A stretch of DNA of 64,000 nucleotides from Turneriella sp. Lineage in GTDB: Bacteria > Spirochaetota > Leptospiria > Turneriellales > Turneriellaceae. The position numbers and the translations under genes are program-made. Positions 29,844-36,887 of the stretch are shown here, one piece after another; position 1 is the stretch's first letter, and the number at the start of each line of letters is the position of its first letter. The DNA lies in assembly GCA_019186965.1 (NCBI GenBank), contig JABARV010000010.1, positions 248,001 to 312,000 of the forward strand, read 5' to 3'. The notes beneath the pieces were generated by a model that saw only the letters and a program-made list of their open reading frames with translations, ran no database searches and was not told the DNA's origin.

Positions 29844-31805
29844 ATGAGTGAAGAGCTTTCTCTTGCTGAATACATTGCTCTTGCGCCTATATCTCCGGGG
29901 GTGTACCAGTGGTTAGAGAATGAAAACGATAAAACACCGCTCTATGTCGGCAAAGCAAAAAATTTACGAGCGCGACTTAAACAGTACCTTACCGCAGAAG
30001 ACCTCAAAACAACTTTTTTAATGCGGCGGGCGAAAGCAATCCGTTGGATTGCAACCGATAACGAAACAGAAGCGTTGCTTCTGGAAAATAATTTAATCAA
30101 AAAACACCGCCCGCTTTACAATGTGCGTCTTAAAGACGACAAACAGTATCCCTATATTTGTGTTTCGACGAGCGAACCCTTTCCACGGATTTATTTAACG
30201 CGGCGGCGCCTTCCGGGGAATTTATATTTTGGCCCATTTTCTAAAGCGCAAGTTGCACGCGAAAAAATTCAATTAACCCTCGATTTATTTCCCTTGCGGC
30301 GTAGGCCGCTAAAACTTCCCCTACCAAAACCTGGAAAACCCTGCCTTAACTACCACCTCAAAAAATGTCTTGCCCCATGTGCAGAGCTTATCTCCCGTGA
30401 AGACTATGCAAAAATCGTAGAGCAAGCCATTGCATTTATTTCAGGTTCGGACGAAGAAACGCGAAAACAGATTGAAGCGCGAATGCAAGCTTTATCGGTA
30501 GATTTACGCTTTGAAGAAGCGGCAGAGTTGCGCGATGTACTCCAGTATTTTAACGAACGCAACGTAAAACCACAGGTAGAAATGCGTGAAAGTGCACTCG
30601 ATTTCGACATTGTGGGAATTTTTTCCTCTCCACTATCCACGCTCAAGGAAGAATTACCCATTGGCGTTTTCCAAAAATTTTTAGCCGAAAAAGAAGAAAC
30701 ACAAATAGATGCATCTGCGCTGCGTTTTGCGCAAATTTGTCTTTTGAAGTTTCGGGAAGCTAAACTTATTGCAAAAGAAAATTTTTCACTTACCGAAACA
30801 GATATTGGCGCACAGTATTTAAGCGACACTAATTTTGCAGAAACATTCTTTCGCGATTACTACACCGGTATGCTCGACTTGCCACCCTTTATTGTGCTTC
30901 CCGACGGGGTAGAGCTTTCTGCATGGCAAGGGGCTTTAAAAGAACGCAACGGAAATCCAGTAAAAATTTTAGAGCTATCGGAGTTTACCCGCATAGTTAA
31001 AAAAAATTCTCCCGAAATAAATCCGTCTGCGCTTATGGCAATGGCGCAAAATAACGCAAGGCTTGTAATGCGTGAACGCCTTTTAGCAGAAAATTTGCGC
31101 AACCAACGCGTGGGGCTTAGGCAACTGCAAAAATTTTTACACCTTAAAAATTTGCCCGAAATTATAGAATGCTACGACATCTCGAATATCCAAGGAACAG
31201 ACCCTGTCGCAAGCGGCATAGTTCTTAAAGACGGAATGCCGCACAAAACTGCATACCGAAAATACCAAATTAAAACAGTCGAAGGCGCAAACGACCCTGC
31301 GATGATGCACGAAGTACTTTCGCGGCGTTTGGCGCGTATTTTATCGGGCGAAGTTAAAGCTCCCGATTTGATCGTCATCGACGGCGGTTCGACACAATTA
31401 AACGCCGCGCTTAAAGCAAGAAAAAATACGGGACTTAAAATTCCAATGGTGGGGCTTGCCAAAAAACTCGAAGAGATTTACACAGAAGATGAAAAAATTT
31501 TACGTTTCGATAAAGAAAGCCCTGGGATGCACATCTTGCGCCGCGCACGTGACGAGGCACACCGCTTTGCTGTTGCGTACCACCGTAACCGCCGCATGAA
31601 GCGTAACCTTAAATCGCTTTTCGACGGCATCGAAGGCGTGGGTGAAAAAAAACGTGCGAAGGCGCTTTTATTTTTGCGAAAAACCGATTTAGGCGGCATG
31701 GATAAAGAAGGGCTTGCAAAAAAATTAAAAAACGCCGCTGCGCTTACGCCTGATTTATCTTTGCAAATCGCGGAGAAAATTTTCCAAAGCCTGCCACGGC
31801 AGTAA
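29844..31805 (+). CDS. uvrC: Excinuclease ABC subunit C
   Basis: 653 aa from the ATG at 29844, which gives the canonical N-terminus; an earlier in-frame start at 29748 would overlap the previous gene. Features: GIY-YIG domain (SPGVYQWLEN, LYVGKAKNLRARLKQY), Cys cluster region (PCLNYHLKKCLAPCA), UVR motif (ARMQALSVDLRFEEAAELRD), RNase H-like nuclease domain (IECYDISNIQGTDPVASGIVL, LIVIDGGSTQLNAA) and C-terminal HhH (FDGIEGVGEKKRAKAL). It makes both incisions in nucleotide excision repair. The final 51 bp overlap the convergent sufU gene. Confidence 0.96.
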   Translation: MSEELSLAEYIALAPISPGVYQWLENENDKTPLYVGKAKNLRARLKQYLTAEDLKTTFLMRRAKAIRWIATDNETEALLLENNLIKKHRPLYNVRLKDDKQYPYICVSTSEPFPRIYLTRRRLPGNLYFGPFSKAQVAREKIQLTLDLFPLRRRPLKLPLPKPGKPCLNYHLKKCLAPCAELISREDYAKIVEQAIAFISGSDEETRKQIEARMQALSVDLRFEEAAELRDVLQYFNERNVKPQVEMRESALDFDIVGIFSSPLSTLKEELPIGVFQKFLAEKEETQIDASALRFAQICLLKFREAKLIAKENFSLTETDIGAQYLSDTNFAETFFRDYYTGMLDLPPFIVLPDGVELSAWQGALKERNGNPVKILELSEFTRIVKKNSPEINPSALMAMAQNNARLVMRERLLAENLRNQRVGLRQLQKFLHLKNLPEIIECYDISNIQGTDPVASGIVLKDGMPHKTAYRKYQIKTVEGANDPAMMHEVLSRRLARILSGEVKAPDLIVIDGGSTQLNAALKARKNTGLKIPMVGLAKKLEEIYTEDEKILRFDKESPGMHILRRARDEAHRFAVAYHRNRRMKRNLKSLFDGIEGVGEKKRAKALLFLRKTDLGGMDKEGLAKKLKNAAALTPDLSLQIAEKIFQSLPRQ

Positions 31806-32150
31806 CGCGCATTTATAACGTGCGGGAATGGCATAAACCGCAGAAAGGGGATGCTCCATGTGCGTTGCGCCTGTGCCGAAAGAAGCGACGAAATCACGTT
31901 GGATTTTTTTTATATCTTCAAGAGTTTTCCCCTTAAGTGTTTTTGCAAGGTGCGCTGTGCTCGCACGTAAAATTGCACACCCTTCCGCTATCCAATAAAC
32001 CTCGCGGACTGTATTACCTTCGGTATCAAGCGCAATTTCACACTTGTCTCCACATAGCGGATTTAGCATTGAGGAGCGCCGCATTCCGTGGGGTATAGGG
32101 TTAGGAACCGTTTCCGCGAGACGGAGTAAATCTTCCGAGTACGTAGCCAT
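31755..32150 (-). CDS. SufU/NifU-like Fe-S cluster scaffold protein
   Basis: 131 aa. Conserved SufU features: NPLCGDKCEIAL, the second Cys in AEGCAILRAST, and the third in RYKCALLPWQAL. These Cys/Asp bind zinc or carry sulfur from SufS. The spacing fits SufU rather than IscU. The end overlaps uvrC tail to tail by 51 bp. It follows SCO by 1 bp and could be in one transcript with the copper chaperones. No sufS or sufB is visible here. Confidence 0.85.
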   Translation of the reverse strand: MATYSEDLLRLAETVPNPIPHGMRRSSMLNPLCGDKCEIALDTEGNTVREVYWIAEGCAILRASTAHLAKTLKGKTLEDIKKIQRDFVASFGTGATHMEHPLSAVYAIPARYKCALLPWQALENFLRDLQR

Positions 32151-32151
32151 T

Positions 32152-32691
32152 TTAAAGCGATGTAGCGGCGCTAAGTACAGTTGAAATTTTTTCGAGAGGG
32201 TCGTTGCGGCTAATTAGGTATACAACTTTTCCCTGCGGATTAAGTACGTATACAAAAAGAGAGTGCTGTATTGCGCCTTTTTCCACTTTTGAATATGCGC
32301 CAAGACTTTTTTCTACAGCGGCTATTTCCGTTTTTGTTCCCACAAATCCCCGTGCGTATGGGTATGGGGTAAGGTATTTTTGCAAAGTTTCGGGAGTGTC
32401 GTTTTTGGTGTCGACGCTTACAAAAATTAGGTTTATTTTATTTTGTAAGTTTGCGCTTTGGATTGCTGCATCGACACGGCTAAGCGTTAGTGGGCAAAAA
32501 TCGGGGCAGCGGGTAAATCCAAAGAAAACTAAGTTTATGCGGCCTTTGGCAATTAGTGCTTCTTTTTTTCCTTCTTGGCTAAGGAGTGACGTTTCGGGGG
32601 CAATTCCCAAATCAAGTACGCGCCATTCAACGCGGTGGCGTTTGCAATCTGCAAATACCAAGAACAAAAACAATAAAATAAATTTTTTCAT
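32152..32691 (-). CDS. SCO1/SenC family copper chaperone, lipoprotein
   Basis: 179 aa. Signal with lipobox VFADC (Cys at residue 16), so probably lipidated and periplasmic. FFGFTRCPDFCPLTLSRV has the copper-binding CxxxC and a distal His occurs in GAIQHSLFVYVL, the third ligand. SCO proteins deliver Cu to the CuA site of oxidase subunit II; that gene is at 7432-8145. It overlaps the PCuAC gene by 4 bp. Confidence 0.93.
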   Translation of the reverse strand: MKKFILLFLFLVFADCKRHRVEWRVLDLGIAPETSLLSQEGKKEALIAKGRINLVFFGFTRCPDFCPLTLSRVDAAIQSANLQNKINLIFVSVDTKNDTPETLQKYLTPYPYARGFVGTKTEIAAVEKSLGAYSKVEKGAIQHSLFVYVLNPQGKVVYLISRNDPLEKISTVLSAATSL

Positions 32692-33188
32692 AACTTTCTC
32701 TCTTTTATAGGGATATTAAAATGCACCGTTGTGTGTGCGAAATAGAAAACCCCTTCGCAGTTTTCACGGTTTTTTAAGTTTATTTTTTGCAGCATCACAT
32801 GCTTTCCCGCCGGTTCAAAAATAATTTTTTCGTTAGTGGCAATCTTTTGCGAAGTTAATCTTTGCATCGAGACGTGTCCATTTTCTTCGCGTGTTTCGTG
32901 TAGTTCACTTCTCTCGGCACACGAAAAATCAATGCTTTGTAAAAGGCTTTCCTTTGCTGATTGATTTGTAATTGAACCGTACGCCACCGTGGTAGCGTTT
33001 TCTCCGCGTGGTTTTACAATGTACCAATTTTCAAAAAGAAGGTTTGCCTCTTTATGTTTTTGGGACGAACAAGAAAGCAATGTCATTCCACAAAGGATGT
33101 AAAAACCGTGTATGATTCTTTTGGAGTATTTTTTTCTCTGGATATGCGTTGTTTGTTGTAAGTATACCACAATGCGTAATTTATTCAT
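32688..33188 (-). CDS. PCu(A)C copper chaperone, lipoprotein
   Basis: 166 aa from ATG at 33188. An open frame continues upstream into the hairpin repeat, but that part is repeat DNA. Signal region ILCGMTLLSCSS has a lipobox LLSC. The domain has YGSITNQSAKE, then HETREENGHVSM and GKHVMLQ; the H..M...HxM pattern is the copper site of PCuAC (DUF461) proteins, which load CuA together with SCO. The overlap with SCO (4 bp) agrees. The start is uncertain by a few codons. Confidence 0.8.
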   Translation of the reverse strand: MNKLRIVVYLQQTTHIQRKKYSKRIIHGFYILCGMTLLSCSSQKHKEANLLFENWYIVKPRGENATTVAYGSITNQSAKESLLQSIDFSCAERSELHETREENGHVSMQRLTSQKIATNEKIIFEPAGKHVMLQKINLKNRENCEGVFYFAHTTVHFNIPIKERKL

Positions 33189-33209
33189 TCCCTTTGTACG
33201 GCAACCATA

Positions 33210-33473
33210 AAGAGCCTGTGCGCCAACTCGCTGGAGCAATTTTTTTGAGAATTTTTGTACGCTATTTTGCACAAATTCCCCCGCCAAAGCGGCGTGCAAC
33301 GCCGTGAGGGCGGCGGCGCTTTGGCCGACGGCAAATCGTTGCCGATTTGCTCTGCGAGGGGCGAAGACGCCCAAATTTGTGCAAAATTTCGCACTTTTAA
33401 GCGAACCGCGTACAAAAATTCTCAAAAAAATTGCCTCTTCATAAACACTACACGAGTTGGCGCACAGGCTCTT
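33210..33473 (-). repeat. Hairpin repeat element, copy 2 (core on minus strand)
   Basis: Outer arms AAGAGCCTGTGCGCCAACTC (from 33210) and its complement (to 33473), different from those of copies 1 and 3. Inner arms 33236-33262 and 33408-33434 pair over 27 bp and again differ from copies 1 and 3. The core read on the minus strand is the same family: TTCGC/GCGAA hairpin, GGGCG-TCTT-CGCCC, GCAAATCG-GCAA-CGATTTGC with a GNRA loop, then an additional GC-rich hairpin CCAAAGCG/CGCTTTGG. It fills the 317-bp gap between the divergent PCuAC and 33506 genes. Confidence 0.88.
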
Positions 33474-33505
33474 AAGCTTTTTTTATAGAACGTCGAAAAT
33501 AAACT

Positions 33506-33871
33506 ATGGATTTACAAAACGAAGCAGGTATCCAAAGTCCAGAAAGTGACGAATGGTCACGCGTAGGGGTATACCTCGACAAACTTGCTTTTGAAAATGA
33601 CCGTTTAGAAATCGACTTAAAAAAATCCCGCGAAAGAAGGCTTGCCCGCACACAAGACGAAGCAAAGTATATCGAAAAAGCGCAACATAATTTTAACGAA
33701 TCGCGTGAAACGGTTTTGTACGAAACATCCGCAGCAATAAGTACCGCAGAATCGATGCATGTTTCGTACGACGCCCTCAAAAACGACCTTTCGGGGCTTA
33801 TGGGAGAACTTGCGGAGTTTAAAAGCAAGTGCGCAGGGCTCGAATCCAGATTTCTCGCGGCACGGGCATAA
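33506..33871 (+). CDS. Small coiled-coil protein of unknown function
   Basis: 121 aa, highly charged and helical (FENDRLEIDLKKSRERRLARTQDEAKYIEKAQHNF), predicted coiled coil in the middle, no signal or membrane segment. The family is not recognised. It lies between the hairpin element and hpf. The start ATG is the first in frame. Confidence 0.5.
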   Translation: MDLQNEAGIQSPESDEWSRVGVYLDKLAFENDRLEIDLKKSRERRLARTQDEAKYIEKAQHNFNESRETVLYETSAAISTAESMHVSYDALKNDLSGLMGELAEFKSKCAGLESRFLAARA

Positions 33872-33891
33872 CAAAAAAACCTTTCCCGCAG

Positions 33892-33914
33892 GCCAAAAAG
33901 TAGCGTTTTTTGGC
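33892..33914 (+). terminator. Possible hairpin terminator before hpf
   Basis: GCCAAAAA (33892-33899) and TTTTTGGC (33907-33914) form an 8-bp stem with a short loop and T-run in the second half. It follows the stop of the 33506 gene by about 20 bp and abuts the -35 box of hpf. The stem is AT-rich, so strength is uncertain. Confidence 0.3.
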
Positions 33915-33943
33915 TTGACTTTGGGTCGCAAAAGCAGTATTTT
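33915..33943 (+). promoter_or_regulatory. Sigma-70-like promoter of hpf
   Basis: TTGACT (33915-33920), 17-bp spacer and TATTTT (33938-33943). The start codon lies only 5 bp after the -10 box, so a transcript from it would be leaderless. No Shine-Dalgarno is seen before the ATG, which fits. It is a sequence-based guess. Confidence 0.3.
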
Positions 33944-33948
33944 AAGGC

Positions 33949-34692
33949 ATGGATATAGCATATTATTTCAAAAACCTTCCGCCTACGGAAGCAATTAAGT
34001 CGTACGCGTCAAAAAAGCTTGAAAAACTCAAAGAGCGCTTACACCATATTGAAGGCGTCGATGTGCGTTTTTCACTGGAGCGGCAAAACCAGTTTTTTGA
34101 GATTACCGTACGCGGCGACGCAACAGTTTTTCATCTTAAAAAAAGTGACAAAGACCTCTACGCGGCAATTGATAATGCGTTGGATGTACTCAACAACCAA
34201 ATCGACAAATACCGAAAAAAATTTGAAGAAAAAGTTGTGGTTACAAAGGAGGCACTAACCCCTGCGCCAGAAGAAGCACAAGAAGACGAAGAACTCGAAA
34301 TCGAAATGCGTAATGCAGAAATAAAACCCATGGACGATGTAGAGGCAATACTCCAGCTACGTTCGCATAAACACCATTTTGTGATGTACCATCAGGCAGA
34401 TCCAAAGCGCTACGGGCTTGTTACGGAGCGTAATGACGGCAATTACAGTATTGTTGTGCGTGGGGATGATGGCGGATTTCTCGAAAAAATTATGAAATTC
34501 TCTGAAGGAAAGTTAGAAAAACGCGCAGAATCTGTTTTTCCCGTATCGAAATTTACTATAGCAGAGGCTCTCGACGTAATGCGCGAATCACGGCTCGACT
34601 ATCTCGCATTCCTTAACGAAGAAACCGACCGCCTCAATGTCATTTACAAGCGGCAGGGAGGGGGATTCTTAATTAAGAGGCCAGCCGCCTGA
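33949..34692 (+). CDS. hpf: Long-form ribosome hibernation promoting factor
   Basis: 247 aa. N-terminal RaiA/HPF fold (MDIAYYFKNLPPTEAIKSYASKKLEKL, LYAAIDNALDVLNNQIDKYRKKF), an acidic linker (residues 105-122) and a C-terminal domain with VYKRQGGG-like end (NVIYKRQGGGFLIKRP), the typical dimerisation domain that brings two 70S ribosomes together into 100S. Normal long HPFs are about 180-190 aa, so this one carries extra sequence in the C-terminal half (residues 125-247). Its stop overlaps the hprK start. Confidence 0.87.
   Translation: MDIAYYFKNLPPTEAIKSYASKKLEKLKERLHHIEGVDVRFSLERQNQFFEITVRGDATVFHLKKSDKDLYAAIDNALDVLNNQIDKYRKKFEEKVVVTKEALTPAPEEAQEDEELEIEMRNAEIKPMDDVEAILQLRSHKHHFVMYHQADPKRYGLVTERNDGNYSIVVRGDDGGFLEKIMKFSEGKLEKRAESVFPVSKFTIAEALDVMRESRLDYLAFLNEETDRLNVIYKRQGGGFLIKRPAA
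34675..34680 (+). promoter_or_regulatory. Ribosome-binding site supporting the hprK CTG start
   Basis: AAGAGG, with 8 nt to CTG at 34689. No ATG, GTG or TTG exists in frame between the upstream in-frame stop (34674) and the conserved N-terminus, so the non-ATG codon is the only start compatible with the family. Confidence 0.5.
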
Positions 34693-35627
34693 GAACCGTC
34701 AAAGTTAGCCAAATCCTTAAAGACGCGGAGCGTCTGAAGTTACGTCTAATCAACGAAGACGCCGACCTTAGCCGCACGCTCCATGAAATTGACGTTAACC
34801 GTCCAGGGCTTGCCTTGAACGGCTTTTTTGAACACTTTGCGCACGACCGGATACAAATTTTCGGTAAAGGCGAACACGCATTCCTTATCGGCATGGAAGC
34901 CGAACAAAGAACACATCCGCTCGAAAGGTTCTTTAACTTTCCCATTGCTGGAATTGTTTTTACGCATGGAAACATGCCTCCGGATATTTTTTTACAATTC
35001 GCGGTAAAAAATCAATGCCCAATTTTTGTTTCGCAATTACGTACAAGTAAATTTATCAATGTTTTCTCCGATTTTCTCGATGCAGAGCTTGCGCCACAAA
35101 CGCTGCTGCATGGAACCTTTGTTGAAGTCTACGGGGTTGGTATACTGCTCCAAGGGAAAAGCGGTGTCGGTAAAAGCGAAACCGCATTGGAACTTGTCCA
35201 GCGTGGGCACAGCCTTGTTGCAGACGATGCCGTACGTATTGTTTGCCGTGATGGTGCACGGCTTTACGGGCATGTTTCACAAACGATAGAGCACCACCTT
35301 GAAATTCGTGGGCTTGGAATTATTAGTATTAGCGATCTCTTTGGCGCAGGGGCAGTCCGCCTAAGTAAGCGGCTCGATTTGATTGTCCACTTAGAAGACT
35401 GGGACGAGAAAAAAGAGTACGATAGGCTTGGTTTAGACGACGAAACAGAAGAAATTTTAGGCGTTGAAATTGCAGTAATGACGATTCCTGTGCGCCCTGG
35501 GCGCAACGTTCCCGTGCTTATTGAAACCGCCGCGAAGAACCATAATTTAAAGGCGCGGGGGCACCATGCGGCGCGAAAATTTCAGGAACGGCTTGCCCGC
35601 ATGACCAATAACGCAGTAGAGAACTAA
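34689..35627 (+). CDS. hprK: HPr kinase/phosphorylase, CTG start
   Basis: 312 aa from CTG at 34689; the first ATG (34815) would remove 42 residues. Residues after CTG, VKVSQILKDAERLKLRLINE then DVNRPGLALNGFFEHF, are the conserved N-domain. AAGAGG ends 8 bp before CTG (34675-34680), and CTG overlaps the hpf stop (CTGA). The P-loop is LLQGKSGVGKSETALEL, the HPrK signature LEIRGLGIISISDLFGAGAV. It phosphorylates HPr on Ser46. ptsH starts 1 bp after its stop. Confidence 0.93.
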   Translation: MRTVKVSQILKDAERLKLRLINEDADLSRTLHEIDVNRPGLALNGFFEHFAHDRIQIFGKGEHAFLIGMEAEQRTHPLERFFNFPIAGIVFTHGNMPPDIFLQFAVKNQCPIFVSQLRTSKFINVFSDFLDAELAPQTLLHGTFVEVYGVGILLQGKSGVGKSETALELVQRGHSLVADDAVRIVCRDGARLYGHVSQTIEHHLEIRGLGIISISDLFGAGAVRLSKRLDLIVHLEDWDEKKEYDRLGLDDETEEILGVEIAVMTIPVRPGRNVPVLIETAAKNHNLKARGHHAARKFQERLARMTNNAVEN

Positions 35628-35628
35628 C

Positions 35629-35892
35629 ATGGTTTCGCGCAGCACAATTATCCAAAACGAAAGCGGCGTACACGCAAGGCCTGCTGCGGTTTTCGTGAAG
35701 ACAGCAAACCGCTACCCGTGTGAAATTTTTGTAGAAAAAGATGGGCAACGTATCAATGGAAAAAGTATAATGGGACTTATGATGCTCGCGCTTACGCGGG
35801 ATAGCCGCATAATGATTTCTGCAAATGGAGAATCGGAAGCTGAAGCGGTCGACGCCCTTGTAAAACTTGTCGAGCGTGGCTTTGCAGAGTAA
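35629..35892 (+). CDS. ptsH: HPr phosphocarrier protein
   Basis: 87 aa. GVHARPAA contains His15, the EI phosphorylation site, and INGKSIMGLM contains Ser46, the HprK site. Both are intact. In this operon (hpf-hprK-ptsH) HPr-Ser-P is probably a regulatory rather than sugar-transport species; no EI or EII gene is seen in the window. Confidence 0.96.
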   Translation: MVSRSTIIQNESGVHARPAAVFVKTANRYPCEIFVEKDGQRINGKSIMGLMMLALTRDSRIMISANGESEAEAVDALVKLVERGFAE

Positions 35893-35901
35893 ACTCTTAA
35901 G

Positions 35902-36837
35902 CTACGGTAACGGCGTATCTATACGCGGGCGCATCGCACGGACTTCACCTTCAAATTCGTAGAGCGATCTTTTTCCATAATAATCCATTGCTGTTTCTTC
36001 ATTGTGGCAATTTGCGTTTGTAGCTTGTCCGCGCAATAGATACGCTAAATCGATTTGCTTGCGCAGCTCAGCCATTTGCTGCGGCGAAAACGACATTTTT
36101 TGATCAGGACCGGGAAGCGACTTATCTAAAGTGAAATGTTTTTCTATAATTTGCGCTCCGGCACTCACGGCAGCAAATGCGGCGACGACATCTTCTGTGT
36201 GGTCAGAAAAACCAATTGGCCTACTTTGTTCTTTAGGCACAAGATTTGCAATGTGCCCCATCCGTGCGATGTTTGCTTTAGCGTTTGGCGTAGGGTAGAG
36301 GGAGACGCAGTGCAATAGTGCATAGTCGCTGCGTTGTTTTTCGAAAAAGTCAATCAGCGTTTGTATTTCCTCTTGGCTTGCAGCTCCCGTCGACGCAATT
36401 ATTGGTTTTTTGTAGGTTGTAATTTTTTCGACAAGCAGCGTATTTGTCACGTCGCCTGAAGCTATTTTAAACGCAGGAACTTCGAGCGCATCCAAATTCT
36501 CTACCCAGTCGAGGGTTAACGGTGCGGATATAAATGCCAAGCCGGACGAAACTGCGTAGTCGCGTAGTTGGCGATGGAAATCCATACCTATTTCTAGTGA
36601 TTGGAAAATATCGTACAGGCCGTGCATGTTTTCGAACGTACGATTTATAAAATACCTTGTCGTATACGACTGTAACTTTATTGCATCAACGCCGCTTTTG
36701 GTGGCCGCATCGACCATACGCTGTGCAAGGCCAATGTCGCGGTTATGGTTAAGCCCAAATTCGGCGACAAGAAAAGGTTTCTCATGGATAGAGATAATTT
36801 TTTCTTTTGGGTTTGCTGCAGATTTCTTAAGTATCAT
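35902..36837 (-). CDS. NeuB-like sialic acid (or related nonulosonate) synthase without SAF domain
   Basis: 311 aa. FLVAEFGLNHNRDIGLAQRMVDAATKSGVDAIKLQSYT is the NeuB TIM-barrel start, with HCVSLYPTPNAKANI and GFSDHT following. It condenses PEP with an N-acetylated sugar to a 9-carbon acid. Family members are about 340-350 aa with a C-terminal SAF (antifreeze-like) domain; here the protein stops after YGKRSLYEFEGEVRAMRPRI, so most of SAF is absent. No other neu gene is near. Convergent with ptsH, 9 bp apart. Confidence 0.82.
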   Translation of the reverse strand: MILKKSAANPKEKIISIHEKPFLVAEFGLNHNRDIGLAQRMVDAATKSGVDAIKLQSYTTRYFINRTFENMHGLYDIFQSLEIGMDFHRQLRDYAVSSGLAFISAPLTLDWVENLDALEVPAFKIASGDVTNTLLVEKITTYKKPIIASTGAASQEEIQTLIDFFEKQRSDYALLHCVSLYPTPNAKANIARMGHIANLVPKEQSRPIGFSDHTEDVVAAFAAVSAGAQIIEKHFTLDKSLPGPDQKMSFSPQQMAELRKQIDLAYLLRGQATNANCHNEETAMDYYGKRSLYEFEGEVRAMRPRIDTPLP

Positions 36838-36887
36838 TGATGTGTTTTATAGAGACACAACCAAGCGCGCCTCTTAAATAAAACATT

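Noticed and set aside
33189-33425. N-terminal extension of the PCuAC gene through the repeat
   Set aside because: The 79 extra residues are translated repeat DNA; the signal peptide and lipobox sit after the ATG at 33188.
33210-33473. Hairpin elements as integron attC sites
   Set aside because: No RYYYAAC/GTTRRRY core pair is found at the ends, and no cassette structure with an integrase is seen.
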